Part shown: positions 1 through 10,900 of the stretch, piece by piece
Numbering within the stretch: position 1 is the first letter of the stretch
How the letters are laid out: every line of letters begins with the position of its first letter
Assembly (NCBI GenBank): GCA_028023455.1
Contig: JAQFVV010012535.1
Span: 1,798,001-1,862,000, forward strand
Direction: 5' to 3'
From: Epiperipatus broadwayi
Taxonomy: Eukaryota > Onychophora > Udeonychophora > Euonychophora > Peripatidae
DNA: 64,000 bases
Program-made: the position numbers and the translations under genes
The notes under the pieces: model-generated
The model's input: only the letters and a program-made list of their open reading frames with translations
Databases searched by the model: none
What the model was told of the DNA's origin: nothing

Positions 1-283
1 TAAATACGAACTTTATAAATTCAAAATAAATGATTAATATTACACAAGATTTATTTAGCTAAAGAAATCTAAATTATATTACTTTATCCGTATTTATTGC
101 CTTTAATTTGAGATCGAAATGTGTGCGTGTTTATGTTGAATTCTACATATATTTATACATTTTTAATATTGTTACACACACCACTCGATACCAAAAGTTT
201 AAATTTGGGTGGGATAGACCGGTCAGTGAGAGACGACAGAAAAAGGTAAAACTTAAGATTCGAATACGAATCTTACTGTTTCA
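1..283 (+). repeat. Right-end fragment of the 2.6-kb TG...CA repeat family
   Basis: This stretch closely matches 51780-52065. Shared blocks include TTTAAATTTGGGT, GTGTGCGTGTTTATG and a terminal hairpin of AAGATTCG, a four-base loop and CGAATCTT, followed by ACTGTTTCA. The match stops at ACTGTTTCA in both copies, which fixes the right end of the family. The left end of this copy lies outside the window. No coding potential is seen. The family is not identified by name. Confidence 0.75.
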
Positions 284-3200
284 CTATATACCTTTATATT
301 AATCTGTCTTTAATGCAATTATATATTCATACCATAATATTAAAAATATATATACCTTGATAATTTAAAAACAATATACCATAATAATAAACATGAGTAA
401 TAAAAAAAAACATTTTATCACATTTTTTTTCCCTCTTAGTTCATAGTTTGTTCCCTTATGAGCTGACTGATGAGGGAAAAATGACATGGGCAAAACATGA
501 GTAATGCCTCTATTTTTATTATTATTATATTTGATCCTGGTACAGTGAAACAAAATCAAACACTCAAAACTGTGTACCAACAAAATAATACAATGTTTAT
601 TCACATCTGCAAACAATTTTCCTTAAAATTAAGCTATAGATTTAGTAAGGTCAACAAGATAAAACTTTTCAAAATCATTTATTGATTTTTCCATCCGTGG
701 CAATTTAAGAAAATCAAAAAAAAAAAAAACGATTCTAGTATTTTGAATCATTTAAAAGTGTTCTTGTTTAGTTTTAAACTTATCAATTCTAGTGTTTCAC
801 CAGTTATTAAAAAGTAGATCTTTGTTCATTTATGTTTCGTATTAATAGTATTAAGTATTTTCTTTCATAATATAATAAATGGCTATTGTTTGCTTCTATA
901 AGAATTTTCATGAAATATGTTTAATAATTATGAATTAAACATTTTATTTTGCATTTATTAGCACTGTAAACACATTTTAAGTTTTCATTTCTAATGATGA
1001 CTAACTTTGGCGCTCAAAGAGTTTATCAGATTTTTTTTTTTTTTAACAAAAATCTATAAAGGAAGTTCTTCATTTTATAAATTGATTAAATATTACATTT
1101 GAAGTAACTTTTCATTTGTTTGATTTAAATTTTAAAAGTTTTGTTCAAAATTATTTTTAATTATATTTTATTAAGATTATAATTTACAAGCAAACGTATT
1201 TTCTTATTTATTTATAAAGAGCACGAACATTTTTTTTTTTGCTTTTTCTTGCCACTCTAAATAAATCATGCATAACTTTTAAATATATAAACTGACTAAA
1301 ATATGTGAAATAAAAATTCATGCTTATAATTTCTTGTTTAGTCCTGAGTTTGAAGTCGCATTTTGTCAGACAATTTGTTCCCAATATGGCTCCCATTTTT
1401 CTTTTCCAATATGAACCCTAGGAATTTTCAATCAATCGAGAGGTAGAGAAAAATGTACACTAGGAGTAAAATTTCTTATTCCATCGTTTTAAAAATGCAC
1501 TATCTTTTAATCTTGTTCAATTCAATCCCAATATTATAACTTTTTCAGCTTTCTTTAATTTTGTAGGTGTTAGATGTTGAAGTCTTTCCTCTGATTTTTT
1601 TTTTCATGATAGTTTCCCCTACAAATTCTGTTAAGTTATTTATATATTTTTTTATTACATTGAATTGTGGTATTAAAATTAGACCAATAATAGCATAGTG
1701 TGCATATCATTAGTTTTACTCCATTTACCTTCATTCTTGATAACTACCCAGAATATTCAAGACCAATTTAAACTACAATAAAAATGTGTTTAAGGAATTG
1801 ACTACAATTATTCATTTACAAGATTTATAAATTTAATATTTCCAATTATTATTCAATAATGATAAAATATCAAACATATTCATACCCCCAAATTAATAAT
1901 AATATTATTAACAATATTTTATATTATTGAAAGCTTACAATATGTATGATATCTCTTTTACACTAAAGTGAATTTTCTAGAGTATCTTGAATAGTCCAAG
2001 TTTTTATCACTCTCATATTAAGGATATAATTCCCTGAATTTTAGAGATACAATCTATCAACCATTATAACATACCATTGATGTAATTCACTGATTTTAAT
2101 ATTTTTCAATTGTTATTATTTAAAATTTTTCAGATTTGATCATTTAAATAAGGTTTGATATAATCGAGCCCTCCCATACGGTTACAATATACATATTCCT
2201 ATTTCATATATCCAGCTCGTATTTTTTCCGGCTGATCTTATATTAAGCTTCAGTCTGATATTTATCAATTATATTTGAAATTCTTTTGTTTAACAATTTT
2301 TTTGTCATAAATGTTTTTCAAACGTTCAAATAAATGCAGAATATATGTTTACATATTTTGAGTTTCTTTTGTATTAAATTTTATTATGTTGCACATATTT
2401 TTCTATTAATGCACTGTCACAACAATTGTTAAGATGAATTGAAAGATTCTGATTTTTTTTAAAGGTTTCCTTTCTGGTGTAAAGCATTTCCATAGCATTT
2501 ATTACCTTCGCATGAGCTTTCACTTTTTTTTCCATCAATCCTATTTATACTTTTTTAAAGTGTTTATTTAGCATATAGTTTTTTTTTTTTTTAGCTAGCT
2601 TAAAATATCATATAGGAACCTGCTGATTCCAATTAGAAAATAGACTTTCTAATAACTATTAAATCCTCCAATTCTGACCCTATTTATAGATTTAACAGTC
2701 ATTAGCTATATGATTTGTATTTAAGCAAATCAATAAAGGTACTTAGTATTATTTTGCAATAAAAAATTATTCACAGCTCTGAAGTACAGTAACAAAGTAA
2801 AAGTATGGCAAATTATTTATACATGCTGTTTTTTTTTTTTTTTAAGATAACTTATTTTCATGCCTTATTCAATTATTTAAAAATTTATATAATTCCATTG
2901 ATTCATTACAGAACCTAGATCTTTCACAAAATTATTTCTTCCTTTTTTTTTTTTAAAGACAAAGAAAATCTTATCTCACAATCTTGTTTATTTTTAAAGT
3001 ATATATATTATTAAAAAAATTTGGGATAAAAATTAGCACTAATAAAACTAGAACCACGAAAACAAACTGAAAATTGTGTGGCAAATAAATGACATTTGAA
3101 ATAGTAATAAAAAAGCCAGAGTAAGATTTAACAATAACAAACTGGCTTTTAATAAGGATAAGAGGTTATTCTGTTATCCATTGAAATTAATCCTAAGAAA

Positions 3201-5786
3201 GATGTTTGTTTAAAAGTTTTAAGTGTAGCTTTAGAAAATGAGAAGAAAGAATTGGAAATTTAAATAATGATTTAGAATACAGATTAGTTTTGCAAAAATA
3301 TTAAGTGAAAAGAAATGAAGTTGGAAGTAGAATTAGAAAAACAAATATTATGCAAAACTGTACAAAGTAGTTTGAAAAGAGATAGGAGAATAAATAGTAA
3401 AGGGTAATTGTAAAATAGAACAAGAAATCAAAAACTTGGAAGATCTGGTTTAGTATATGGAATTTGCCTTTAGAAGATTACTGATAGTGATGTAATTTAA
3501 TTTTAATAAAGTATTTCTAGTCAATTTAGGATCAAAATTAGCATAACAATTTATTTCAAATCACTTAAAATACTCATTATTATTATCAATTAATAATTAT
3601 TGCCATCACCGATAGTATAACCAAAGCAGATGATCACTAACTCAGGTGTACTTATTTACAGAATAAGATATAATTTGGTTCATGACAGGTAAACACAGTT
3701 TAAACACCACCAATAGTCATAAACATAGTAACCTACTTGCAGTAAACACAATATAAACTGCCAATATAATTTTAAAGTAGAGCAACTTATTCAGCAATCA
3801 TTGATTACAAAATGGTAGTTAATTATATCAGTTAAAAGTCAATATAAGCATATTTAGTGAAAATTCACTTCTAGCTAAATATTTGCCATATACACAAAAC
3901 TTTGTTATTTTTTGAGAATGAATATTAAATTTTACTGATTTAGAATTATTTTTCAACAGCAGAAATAATGCAAACAGGAAAGGATATACATTTCCCTAAA
4001 GAATTGAGACTGCATCAGGAAATAAAATTTGACAATATATATATATGAAAGTAAAAATTAAGTAATATTGAAGTCATGCAAAATTTATGCTCAAAGTCAA
4101 GATTTCAATTAAATCTTTTTGTCATTGAGATTTTTTTCTTTTCAAAGAAATAATATTAACATAGCTAAAGGGACAGTAGAATTTAATCCAAATTGATATG
4201 AAAATTGTTTTTATATTCTTGAAGTTAGAAGTTTTTAAAATCAAATTGTAAGAAATTCTAAATTTGTTGTAGCTTTTATAAATATATGGATCAGGAACTT
4301 AGGTAAGTTTTGTGACTGCAAGTAACTTCCAAACATCTTTCAAGGCTGACATTTGAATAGTAGCTGATGTATTAATAACTTCTGTTTTAGATCCCTACAA
4401 ATATTGCAAAGATAAACTAATTTGTTCAATAAGGAAAACGAAAAACTATGGATTGTAACGTAAAATTCAGAAAATTGGCTTTTTGATTTTAAAGATTTCT
4501 TTGGTGATGCTCTGAATAATCATTTATTTGTGAAATGAAGGATTATAGTTACAGTGCTATGTTAATGATATATTCTAATTTTGATTCTCCAATAGCCTAA
4601 ACATCCGTGACTGAAACAATTGCTGATCAAGATTTACCTTTAAAAAAAATTCAGAAATTAAAGGGATCAGAAAGAGCATTCAATCAGATAATTCAATCCT
4701 CCACCTCAAAGTAAATCAAAATCTATGCCTGTAAACCCTGGTACATTAAACTATAGTTGATGTAAAAACACCCTTAGAGGCAATGCTTTCATATACAATT
4801 AATCTGTTTGTGCTGTCGCATTGCTCACATTTTTGAGTCATTCCTTTTCACAAAAAGACAACAAATTGTTTAATATTAAAATTAGAGATAACAGTCCAGT
4901 ACCAAAAAAGAATTTGAACTAAATCGTATTAAGACTTTGGAATGTCTGCATACAAAATGTATGTGCAAATAAATATTATTTATTTTTGTAAATATGTACA
5001 GATCATTTCACTTGTAAAAAATTTTCCTTTTAAAAAAACTACTTTAGAAAATCTACAAAAAGATCACAATAGCAAATTGAATTAAATAAAATTTATATGT
5101 AAATAAAGACATTTACGTACAAATTAGCAGGGTCAAAGTGCAGTGGTGGGAAAAAAGTATTTTGTCAAAGGGTAATCAATTCTAATTTGACCAAACTGCA
5201 AGTGAGAAGTAATAGTGGAATTATAGTCGAGTAAATTGTGTGTGCCAAAAAAACACTCGAATTGCAAACTTTAAAGTGTTTGTATACAGAAATAGTATAT
5301 TGTCAAATACATTTAAATTTGAAACATATATGAAATGATTGACCTCTTCCATGAATAATATTGATTTCCATTCGAAAATAAATTGTAGCTTATTTGAATT
5401 TATTGACTATCATATTATTAATGTTTTTTATATCATTATTATTACTATTGCTGACTAAATAGTGTTATATACAATTTTCTTCACGTTATTTTTATCGCTG
5501 CCCTAGTTAACCTCAAGGCATAGTAGGCTTAAAGATTAAGAACAAGGCCTTTGATATCCAAATTAAATAAACTGTATATCATTAATAATAGAACTTTACT
5601 CCAACAGTCTGTATTATCTTAAAAACATAGTTGGGTAAGAATAAAAAAAAGCAATAGGATAATCAAGAAATACCAAGCAATCAAATTGTTCTTCACGATA
5701 AAACTAATGTAAGATTATTAAGAACAGCAGAATCTTTCATCACTTAAACAAAGGTGCATGTTAATATAATATACTATAAGTAGTTT
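284..5786. other. Intergenic AT-rich DNA, no gene recognised
   Basis: There are many homopolymer A/T runs and short TA repeats. The open frames are short, AT-driven and match no family I recognise. Around 3140-3500 the plus strand is rich in AGAA/GAAG codon-like text, which could be a very decayed LINE, but no motif supports it. Part of a dispersed repeat pair sits at 3600-3850. Confidence 0.5.
3600..3850 (+). repeat. Dispersed repeat, copy 1 (pair with 7700-7960)
   Basis: A segment with AAACTGCCAATATA and ATTGATTACAAAATGG recurs at 7700-7960 with diverged spacing (GAGCTGCCAATATAG, GATTGATTATAGAAC). Both copies are in the same orientation and flank the Penelope-like element. No ends, TIRs or coding motif can be defined, so the family is unnamed. 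The similarity was judged by eye. Confidence 0.45.
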
Positions 5787-7035
5787 AATATATATATGTG
5801 CTCTGCGCACAGTTAACGAAGCTATTAATAAATTGTTAAAATTTTACTGCCAAGCACTTTCGGGACAGTCTACAGTTCCATATTCATGGCGAGTTATTCT
5901 GTTAATAACTGTAAAACTATGCAAATTTTATGCAAATTTATATGCAGATGTTACGTGGACCATTTACGAGATAGGGAATAGCAGGCCTCTCTTCTGTTGA
6001 TTGCCGATGGGTCAGCCGCAATGAAGTAAGCTTCCCTAACTTTACGTTTGGTGTCGTTTGTTTCAGAGCAAACGACACTGGCTGTGGTAGGTAGAAAAGC
6101 ATGTCCAGAGTTTCTTTCATGTTCGACAAAAATTGAATTACCTTCATACTTTGTTTTGGTTTTATTGTAAAGGTATCGGTGTTGAGCTACTCTGGTGGCA
6201 ATGTTAGTTTTGGTCTCTCCATAATATGTTGCCATGCAATTTCTTTGGGGGCAGGTAATTTTGTACACAACTTGAGGGGTGAGTTCAGGTTTGATCCTGT
6301 CTTTGGTATTATTTATCAGTCTATTGGTGTTGGGAAGTGAACGGAAAGTGACTTCAAAGTCACATGATAGTTGATTGATAAGGCTTTTAGCTGTAGAGTG
6401 AACATATGGGATTAAGATTCTTGGTTTATTTTCTTTCTTGTGGTTGTGGTTTATTTTATAGAAAAATTTGTTGACTTTTCTGTTGATGGATGAATAAGTG
6501 TGTCCAATTTTCCTTAAATCAGTTATATAATTGATGAGATTTTTTCTTTTATCTGCCTCATATTTGCACAAGTTATGGTTCCTAAACATGAATGAAGAGA
6601 GGGCTGCAAGTTTGTGTGAGTGAGGTGCGTAAGAATTAGGATTTGTCAAGCCTCTTACTTCCAAAGGTTTGACTACCATTTGGTAGTCCAGCTTATCTAT
6701 ATTTTTGCTAACACATATATCAAGGTATTTGACCTGTTTGTCTTGGTTTTCCCAAGTACTAGTAAAAGTAAGTTTGGTATTATTATGGAGGCTATTGTGA
6801 AGATTAGAGATGATGTCTTCTGGGGCAGCAACGAATATGTCATCAATGTAGCGCGTAAATGGTCCATGTAACATCTGCATATAAATTTGCATAAAATTTG
6901 CATAGTTTTACAGTTATTAACAGAATAACTCGCCATGAATATGGGACTGTAGACTGTCCCGAAAGCGCTTGGCAGTAAAATTTTAACAATTTATTAATAG
7001 CTTCATTAACTGTGCGCAGAGCACATATATATATT
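5787..7035 (-). mobile_element. Penelope-like retroelement, 5'-truncated, with inverted 3'-end arms
   Basis: A minus-strand fragment encodes the end of a reverse transcriptase and a GIY-YIG endonuclease, the domain pair that defines Penelope-like elements. It is flanked by two inverted copies (5787-5968 and 6854-7035, about 182 bp each) of the sequence downstream of the ORF. Both contain GTGCTCTGCGCAC, TTTACTGCCAA and ACTCGCCATGAATATG in opposite orientation. The arms share 13 bases (CGTAAATGGTCCA) that belong both to the 3' end of the ORF and to the RT region, exactly where the inverted arm begins. This suggests an inverted 3'-end copy was joined to a 5'-truncated copy at a short overlap. 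A pair of inverted pseudo-LTRs is the alternative reading. Confidence 0.8.
5951..6892 (-). pseudogene. Penelope-like RT (C-terminal part) plus GIY-YIG endonuclease, truncated
   Basis: The open frame has 313 codons. The first dozen or so residues are read from the inverted arm and are not native. Real homology starts around FTRYIDDIF, the RT active-site box (catalytic Asp pair), and continues through the RT thumb. A GIY-YIG domain follows: VVYKITC, then CPQRNC, YYGET, a TRVAQH helix and, further on, FVEHERNSGHAF. The frame ends with RKWST and a TAA inside the left arm. Most of the RT (fingers and palm motifs 1-4) is missing, so the protein cannot act alone. The uninterrupted frame suggests a fairly recent insertion. 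In the family this enzyme carries out target-primed reverse transcription. Confidence 0.85.
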
Positions 7036-8621
7036 AATTTATTTAAGCGTTAATGAAGTAAAATCTTAACTATAAGTAGTTTAGTCATTTAGAATATGCA
7101 GTGATTGACATAAACTCAGATAAGTTCAGATTTGATAATGATACATCTATTAACTTGATAGACTTAAAAAATAACACATTCATAGTAAATTGTTGATCAT
7201 TATAGTAAAAAGTTACTAATTTAATATTAAAGTTCTAAGTTGGTCATTGGTCACAGTACACGATTGAGACTGCAATAAACAAGTCTAGATTTCTGCAAAG
7301 AAGCTAACTCAGAAAAGAGTTCATTCATTGAGGAAATCAGTTCAAATTTCTGCATAGAAACTGACTCGAATGTGCAATCATAACTGAAGAAACTAGTCAA
7401 GACAAGAGTTATAAAACAACACAAGATGTTCAAGAGTAAAAACCGAATAATTATATTTTTAATGGTATATAACAATCTCAGGAATTTCTTCAGAATAGAA
7501 GGATCTAACTTAATTTCACAAGACTATTTCTAGTTTTTTTAATTTTTTTTTATGTCAAAGTGTTGACCGGTTAATTAAAGCTTGAAGTCAAGAAAGAAAC
7601 TAATATAAGTCATCCTCCCTTGGAAGCAATCTGTCTTATCAGCTTAAAATTAAAGCAGCCAATATTCTCAACCAATCACAGTGAATCCATTTCACATTTA
7701 ATCTGTGTCTAATAATTAAATAACAAAAACACAAACTTAGAATAACATTACCATTAGCTGTCTAAATATCATTACAAACAAAATCATAATTAGAATAAGC
7801 TACTTAAAATAGATTACGTTAAGCACCAATAATAGTTATAAAGATGAAAAACACAGATTGAGCTGCCAATATAGTTATAAAATATGATAAAATACCATCA
7901 GCGATTGATTATAGAACAGAGTCATTAACCAAATATCACTTGAAATTAAACGGAATCAAACTTCGACTTCCAATTGAATGTTGAGTTTTACATATCAATC
8001 TTTTAAACTATTGTTTATAAAATTTAAATATTATTATAAATATTGATAACTAAAAATTTTTGTCTTTCTATTACTCCCAAATACAACACATGATGATAAA
8101 GATACTTTTTAAAAAGTTTATCAAATTCTTTTAGAATTTTGTTTTCCAATCAAACATGAAAAAGAAAAAAAATGTTAGATAATTTTTTCTTTCAAGAAAA
8201 TTTTTTCCTGTTCTATGTCTGCTTCAAAGCAATAATCTATACATTAGCTGCAGCATATATTAATATTCTCAATATTTATGGCAATTATAGTTTGTAAAAT
8301 TAAAGAAAGAAGATTGATTGCTATGATGTAAAAAGTGTTTCTTAATCTATTTAATCTGTTTGAAGAGAATTAGTTTATATCTTTTACAAAGCGCTATATC
8401 CAAAAATAAAAAACTTGTCCAATGATTTGCAAGTCATGGCAAATTATTATTGATGAGCGGCACCAGCTGACTATGTACCAAGTTATAAAAGACTTAACTG
8501 AGACTTGGGAATCTATGCAATTGAATTAATATAAATTTAATAACTATATAAATAACAATTACTTATAATTGGATTACAGTCAGCCAGAAAAGAACAAAGA
8601 CTACAAAATTATATTAATAAC
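7036..8621. other. Intergenic AT-rich DNA
   Basis: No coding region is supported. The only recognisable content is the second copy of the 3600-3850 repeat at 7700-7960. The 74-codon minus-strand frame at 7251-7475 has no family resemblance and is treated as chance. Confidence 0.5.
7700..7960 (+). repeat. Dispersed repeat, copy 2 (pair with 3600-3850)
   Basis: This is a diverged direct copy of 3600-3850, sharing the order AACACA, CTGCCAATATA, a short spacer and GATTGATTA. The function and full extent are unknown. Confidence 0.45.
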
Positions 8622-9018
8622 TCACAGAGGCAAAACTCCCTATACAGTAGTGCCACTCAGTGCAAGCCAGAGTAATCAATGGATGCAGGAAAGTTTGTGC
8701 ATAAAATCCCTCTCTAGTGCCTACTCATCCAATATCCCCAGAGCAGTTTCTAGCTTGTGGCTTTCATAAGTGTGTTTTCATTTTGAACTCAAAGCTTTAT
8801 AGTTAGCTAAAGAAGTAGAAGGTGGCTGCTGGAAGATTGCTTTAAATCCTAAGATTTAAGTGCAGCTCCAAGGTTCTCACTGATGAAAGCTGGAAATTAG
8901 TTTGGGGATATTGGATGAGTAGGCACTAGATGGGAATTCTATGCACAAACCTTCCTATATTCACTGATTACTCTGGCCCGCACTGAGTGGCACTAAGGTA
9001 TGGAGTTTGCCTCTGTGA
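8622..9018. mobile_element. Palindromic MITE-like element, family P1
   Basis: Long imperfect terminal inverted repeats begin TCACAGAGGCAAAACTCC and end with its complement. The arms of roughly 150 bp carry CTACTCATCCAATATCCCC and its complement GGGGATATTGGATGAGTAG, plus the CACTCAGTGC/GCACTGAGTG pair. There is no transposase. A second clear copy lies at 34511-34847, and related arms occur at 9608-10010 and 19070-19860. I could not see a convincing target duplication. It may be a foldback or MITE element mobilised by a transposase encoded elsewhere. Confidence 0.8.
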
Positions 9019-9607
9019 AAATAGCTTGTGTAAGTACAAAGAATGGTGATCATGTGGTTTAATATATTAATAACTATAAATGAGCCAACATCAATTGATC
9101 TTTATAATATACACATTGCACTAAGTTACATATATATAAACCAGATAGCTTACTAAAAGCATGAAAGATCAAGGCTATATCAACTTTTATTTACACAAGG
9201 CAGTTAGCTCTGGAATCCTACTCAGCCTGTTGAAGATTATATTCTTTTTTCTTTGTTTTTTTCTAGAATATATAACAAAACTATATTTTAAATAAATGAG
9301 ATTACACTAACCATATTATGATCATATGATATTAATTAATTATTTAACAATCCAAAATTTAATCAAGTTAAACTTTAAATAAGATTTCTTATTCATTGCA
9401 TTGACTTTATTTTTAGCAATTGTGATTATCTTTACATCCATCTTTAATTATATACACATTTCATTCCTTAAATATATAAACATCTGAAATATATACACAT
9501 TCATATAATACACACACATATACGAAAAACACTTCAACCATGTCTCGACATACTTTCAATAAATTTACACAAATATTTTTCATTAGATTAAATAAATATA
9601 CAATTGC

Positions 9608-10010
9608 TTATTTGTGGCAATAGTAACTGTTATACAAGTAGCAAAATTTTTTGCCACAATAATGCTTTCTAGTACAAGCTCTAGTAAGCAAGATGCTAGG
9701 TATCAGTGCTTTCCCATCAAATATTCCCAGGCTAGTTTCAAGCTTATTGCTTTCAACAGTGCAGAGATGCCTGGTTCTGCACCCCTTCAGCACCCATCTT
9801 TTTGGTTAATTATAAAACTATCAGCCCAAATTAAAAACAAAATGTTTTCAATGTAAGTTAATTTATCTGTATAATCATATAGATCTGAATCCAGTTCAAT
9901 ACTTATATTTTGGTGTCTAGTTTTTTTTAAGAACCAGTCACCTTCATCCTTTGGTTAGGATTAGCATTAAATCAATGAAACATCAACTTGTGTGAGCAGA
10001 TGATGTTAAC
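9608..10010. repeat. Partial copy of palindromic repeat family P1
   Basis: The segment shares AATATTCCCAGGCTAGTTTCAAGCTTATTGC with P1 arms (diverged) and ATATAGATCTGAATCCAGT plus AATGAAACATC with 19370-19500. The 61-codon and 80-codon frames in it are by-products of the repeat and not genes. Confidence 0.6.
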
Positions 10011-10599
10011 CATTACAGATATAGCAGAATAATAACACTAATAAATTTGAGATCATAATTACTGTAATGAGACAGTAAACAATGCCAAACTCCCATTAGG
10101 TATGACAGTTATTTGATGGATTCTACATTAAATAAATTTGACTTAAGATTGAAAATGCAGTCACTCTATGTATTGCAAATGGTGAACTATATACACTGCT
10201 AAAATTGAAAGGTTATCTATGTATGTAAATTTTTTTATAATAAAAATACACAAAAAAATATTAAATATTGTGAAGTTTTAATGTTATATAAAGATATATT
10301 TGTGGTCGTGCAAGTATTATAAACGAATATAGACATTTCAAACATGTTGATTTTAGGGAAAGGTATGACATAATTTAAAGATCAGTTGTCTTTAATTAAA
10401 GAACCAATATAATATCTATTGCTTTAGGCATAATCATATAATATTCTTTTAAAAAAAAAAATTTCCAGGGTATCAAGTCTAACTTAAAACAAGTGCACAG
10501 GACATCACTATCGGTTGACTTTAATAACATTATAGATAAAGCACAGCATTCTTCTCACATAATATTTAACAGTTTTTAAAAACTTACATATATATATAT

Positions 10600-10900
10600 C
10601 TAAGCAAATTGTTAGATGTAACTAGCTGTCATGTTGACTTCGCGCAGTCTCGTCTAAAAGTCAGTGATTCTTGCGTCAAGCTCATCTTCACTTACTATAT
10701 AAAAATTAATATAACTGTGCTATTTCTATTACCTTAAAATAGTAAAATGTTTATAATAGAGTTTCGGCATGTTATAGAAAACGAATTCATTATTATAAAA
10801 TTCACTAGTCGGCGTGATAACGCTATTTCCGTTTCCTAATATGGCTGCTTCCGTAAATGATGGGTACTTTTCTTATGTTTGAATATTTTACAAAATTGAA
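10600..10900 (+). promoter_or_regulatory. Probable NDOR1 promoter and 5' UTR
   Basis: The region is locally richer in CpG than its surroundings (TTCGCGCAGTCTCGTC near 10637, GTCGGCGTGATAACGC near 10809). It carries ETS-like TTTCCGTTTCC and a combined YY1/ETS-like site, AATATGGCTGCTTCCG, at 10839-10854. In animal housekeeping genes such sites often sit at the start of transcription. No TATA box can be assigned because the DNA is AT-rich throughout. The transcription start is inferred. Confidence 0.5.
10841..10882 (+). promoter_or_regulatory. Short upstream ORF before NDOR1 (13 codons plus stop)
   Basis: An ATG within the ATGGCTGCTTCCG motif opens a 13-codon frame ending in TGA, 18 bases before the NDOR1 start codon. 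If transcription begins upstream of it, ribosomes would meet this frame first and it could lower NDOR1 translation. If transcription begins inside the motif, as often happens at YY1-type sites, it is not in the mRNA. Confidence 0.4.

Noticed and set aside
6850-6892. The first dozen or so residues of the Penelope-like ORF as part of the protein
   Set aside because: They are read from the inverted 3'-end arm, not from RT sequence.
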